The notes under the pieces: model-generated
Databases searched by the model: none
Told to the model about the DNA's origin: nothing
Seen by the model: the letters and a program-made list of their open reading frames with translations, nothing else
Part shown: in pieces, positions 6,140-7,160 of the stretch
Position numbering within the stretch: position 1 is the first letter of the stretch
Layout of the letters: the number at the start of each line of letters is the position of its first letter
Source: Gemmatimonadota bacterium
GTDB taxonomy: Bacteria; Gemmatimonadota; Gemmatimonadetes; Gemmatimonadales; GWC2-71-9
NCBI GenBank assembly: GCA_003220985.1
Contig: QHTY01000287.1
Span: 1-7,160 of the forward strand
Direction of reading: 5' to 3'
Length of the DNA stretch: 7,160 nt
Made by a program: the position numbers and the translations under genes

Positions 6140-7030
6140 TCACTCGGTCAAGCGCACCGGGTCGGCCATCGCGACAACGATTTCGCGCGCTCCCTCGAAC
6201 GGCTCCCTGCCGTGCGCCGTGCGAATGTTGTCCACGACCAGCAGGTCGCCGGCCTGCCACGGCTCACGTACGCTGTGGGCCTCGTAGGTCTCGTTGATCA
6301 CGTGGACGATGTCGGGGCCGATCGGGTCGCCGTTGCCGAAGCGCGTGTTGAAGGGCTGGGCGTCCGGGCCGTAGACGTCGACGAGGTACTCGCGTACGTC
6401 GGGCGCCAGCGTCCACTCGTTCAGGAATGCGATCTGGTTGAACCAGCAGCGCCGCCCGGTCAGGGGATGCCGCACGACGGCGTTGCGGCGCTGCCGCGTG
6501 CGCAGGCCACCGCCATCCCGCCACTCGAAGTCGATCGCGTTGGCGCGACAGTAGCGCTCCACGGCGCCGCGGTCGTTCGTGCCGAATACGTCGGCGATGG
6601 TCGCGCCGATATCGTCGTTGTAGTTGCGAACCAGAAGCCAGCCCTGCCGTTCGAAGCGCTCGACCAAGTCTCGAGGGAGCGCGCCCAAGACGGCCGCGCC
6701 GTCCGCGAGCGGGGTGGCGCCGCCCACCGCAGGCGTCACGAGACAGGCAAAGAGCATGAGGCTCGGGACCTCATACGCGTAACTCAGCTCGTGATGCACG
6801 CACATCGGCTGGTTGGGCGGCCATTTCGTCGCGGAGTAGACCCCGGGCGCATACCGGGTTCGGGGCGCAAACGCTTCCGTCTCAGTCATCAACGTCCCGA
6901 GCTGCCGAAACACCGCCTCGGCCTCGGCCGCATCGCGCAGCTCGAGACCCCGTATCCGCATCGCGCCTTGCTCGGCGACGACAGAACGGACCGCGTCGCG
7001 ATCGACGCGCTCAAGTCCTACAGTGATCAT
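6140..7030 (-). CDS. TauD/TfdA family Fe(II)/2-oxoglutarate dioxygenase (SyrP-like)
   Basis: A 296-residue non-haem iron oxygenase that couples decarboxylation of 2-oxoglutarate to hydroxylation (or desaturation) of a substrate. The iron-binding triad is visible: H79-H80-E81 (HxE form) in CVHHELSYAYEVPS, and H273 in DNIRTAHGREPFEGAR, where R282 would hold 2-oxoglutarate. GGATPLADG at 103-111 is the usual strand after the first motif. The HxE form with a following LSYA is reminiscent of SyrP-type enzymes, which hydroxylate amino acids attached to NRPS carriers, whereas TauD itself has HxD. ATG 7030 is chosen over upstream in-frame starts because it follows a good Shine-Dalgarno and begins the conserved domain. 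It overlaps the carrier-protein gene by 20 bases, pointing to translational coupling. Its partner in the pathway is probably the upstream NRPS; the substrate is unknown. Confidence 0.88.
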   Translation of the reverse strand: MITVGLERVDRDAVRSVVAEQGAMRIRGLELRDAAEAEAVFRQLGTLMTETEAFAPRTRYAPGVYSATKWPPNQPMCVHHELSYAYEVPSLMLFACLVTPAVGGATPLADGAAVLGALPRDLVERFERQGWLLVRNYNDDIGATIADVFGTNDRGAVERYCRANAIDFEWRDGGGLRTRQRRNAVVRHPLTGRRCWFNQIAFLNEWTLAPDVREYLVDVYGPDAQPFNTRFGNGDPIGPDIVHVINETYEAHSVREPWQAGDLLVVDNIRTAHGREPFEGAREIVVAMADPVRLTE

Positions 7031-7160
7031 GAGAACTCCCCCTAGAGATAGGCACCCCCACCCCCACCCCTCGGTGATCGAGCAACGCCGCCAGATCGGC
7101 GAGGCCCGGGTGCTCGGTGACATCCTTGAACGTGACCGCACGGTCGAGCGCGATCACGAG
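7011..7160 (-). CDS. C-terminus of a carrier-domain protein, probably NRPS, 5' part beyond window
   Basis: The last 49 codons of a gene that enters from the right edge; the stop is at 7013-7011, inside the oxygenase gene. The residues ALDRAVTFKDVTEHPGLADL, followed by AALLD, match the end of a peptidyl or acyl carrier domain: a helix and loop with an F-K-D-V-x-E-H-P-G motif, then the final helix L-A-A-L-L. This is the usual form of helices 3 and 4 in NRPS thiolation domains. The serine that carries phosphopantetheine would lie just outside the window. After the domain come GVGVGV from a hexamer repeat and a short polar tail. The neighbouring transferase and oxygenase support an NRPS assignment. 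A stand-alone carrier or PKS module is possible. Confidence 0.68.
   Translation of the reverse strand, partial: LVIALDRAVTFKDVTEHPGLADLAALLDHRGVGVGVPISRGSSHDHCRT
7036..7043 (-). promoter_or_regulatory. Shine-Dalgarno of the oxygenase gene, inside the carrier-protein gene
   Basis: AGGGGGAG on the minus strand sits five bases before the ATG at 7030. It lies within the coding end of the upstream gene and fixes the oxygenase start, consistent with coupled translation from one transcript. Confidence 0.6.
7053..7070 (-). repeat. Hexamer repeat (GGGGTG)x3 on the minus strand, encoding GVGVGV
   Basis: Three exact copies of CACCCC on the plus strand (GGGGTG on minus) lie after the carrier domain. 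Being six bases long, gain or loss of a copy keeps the frame and only changes the number of Gly-Val pairs in the tail. The three G-runs (4, 5 and 5 bases) are followed 12 bases later by the G5 run of the oxygenase Shine-Dalgarno, giving four G-tracts in total on the sense strand. Confidence 0.75.

Noticed and set aside
6212..7045. Plus-strand open frame of 277 codons opposite the oxygenase
   Set aside because: Antisense shadow of the TauD/TfdA gene, whose iron-binding motifs are intact on the minus strand.

Overview
The window is GC-rich, gene-dense bacterial DNA. The protein style fits a soil lineage such as Gemmatimonadota, or less likely Acidobacteriota: a PknB-type kinase with an N-terminal zinc ribbon, a DinB variant with the active-site string SVDEWYLD, and a secreted DUF1080-like protein. 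This placement is a judgement from protein style and base composition, not a search result.

Layout. (1) 1-845, minus strand: the N-terminal 242 residues of a membrane-less Ser/Thr kinase fragment that runs off the left edge, preceded by a 25-codon orphan ORF that looks like the start of a lost membrane protein. (2) 842-1867, minus: a Gfo/Idh/MocA oxidoreductase of the YdgJ/IolW scyllo-inositol dehydrogenase type, divergent from (3) 1910-2551, plus: a small secreted concanavalin-fold protein. (4) 2451-3752, minus: a phosphofructokinase with the PPi-dependent signature. Its C-terminal tail runs antisense into gene 3. (5) 3781-4356, plus: a thioredoxin-fold/TPR-like protein with an in-frame UGA exactly where the first Cys of a CxxC motif belongs, followed by a bacterial SECIS-like hairpin, so very probably a selenoprotein with a UxxC active site. 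(6) 4382-5590, plus: a Y-family DNA polymerase (DinB/Pol IV). (7) 5452-7160, minus: the distal end of what looks like a nonribosomal peptide operon. It holds the C-terminus of a carrier domain, a TauD/TfdA-family Fe(II)/2-oxoglutarate oxygenase and an Sfp-type phosphopantetheinyl transferase whose 5' end is frameshifted.

The main discovery is gene 5. Standard gene calling would split it at the UGA into a 32-residue peptide and a headless 149-residue protein, and would miss the redox centre. The reading frame is continuous for 191 codons across the UGA, and the redox motif, cis-Pro and SECIS-like stem-loop are all in place. In region 7 the genes make functional sense together: the transferase would load the carrier protein's pantetheine arm and the oxygenase would hydroxylate a precursor or a carrier-bound residue. 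The transferase, however, appears damaged. Two minus-strand genes (PFK and transferase) carry C-terminal tails that run antisense into convergent neighbours, so this segment packs genes tightly or has lost stop codons. Apart from the coding genes, no rRNA, tRNA, CRISPR array, insertion sequence or clear rho-independent terminator was seen. No stretch longer than 300 bases lacks a gene.
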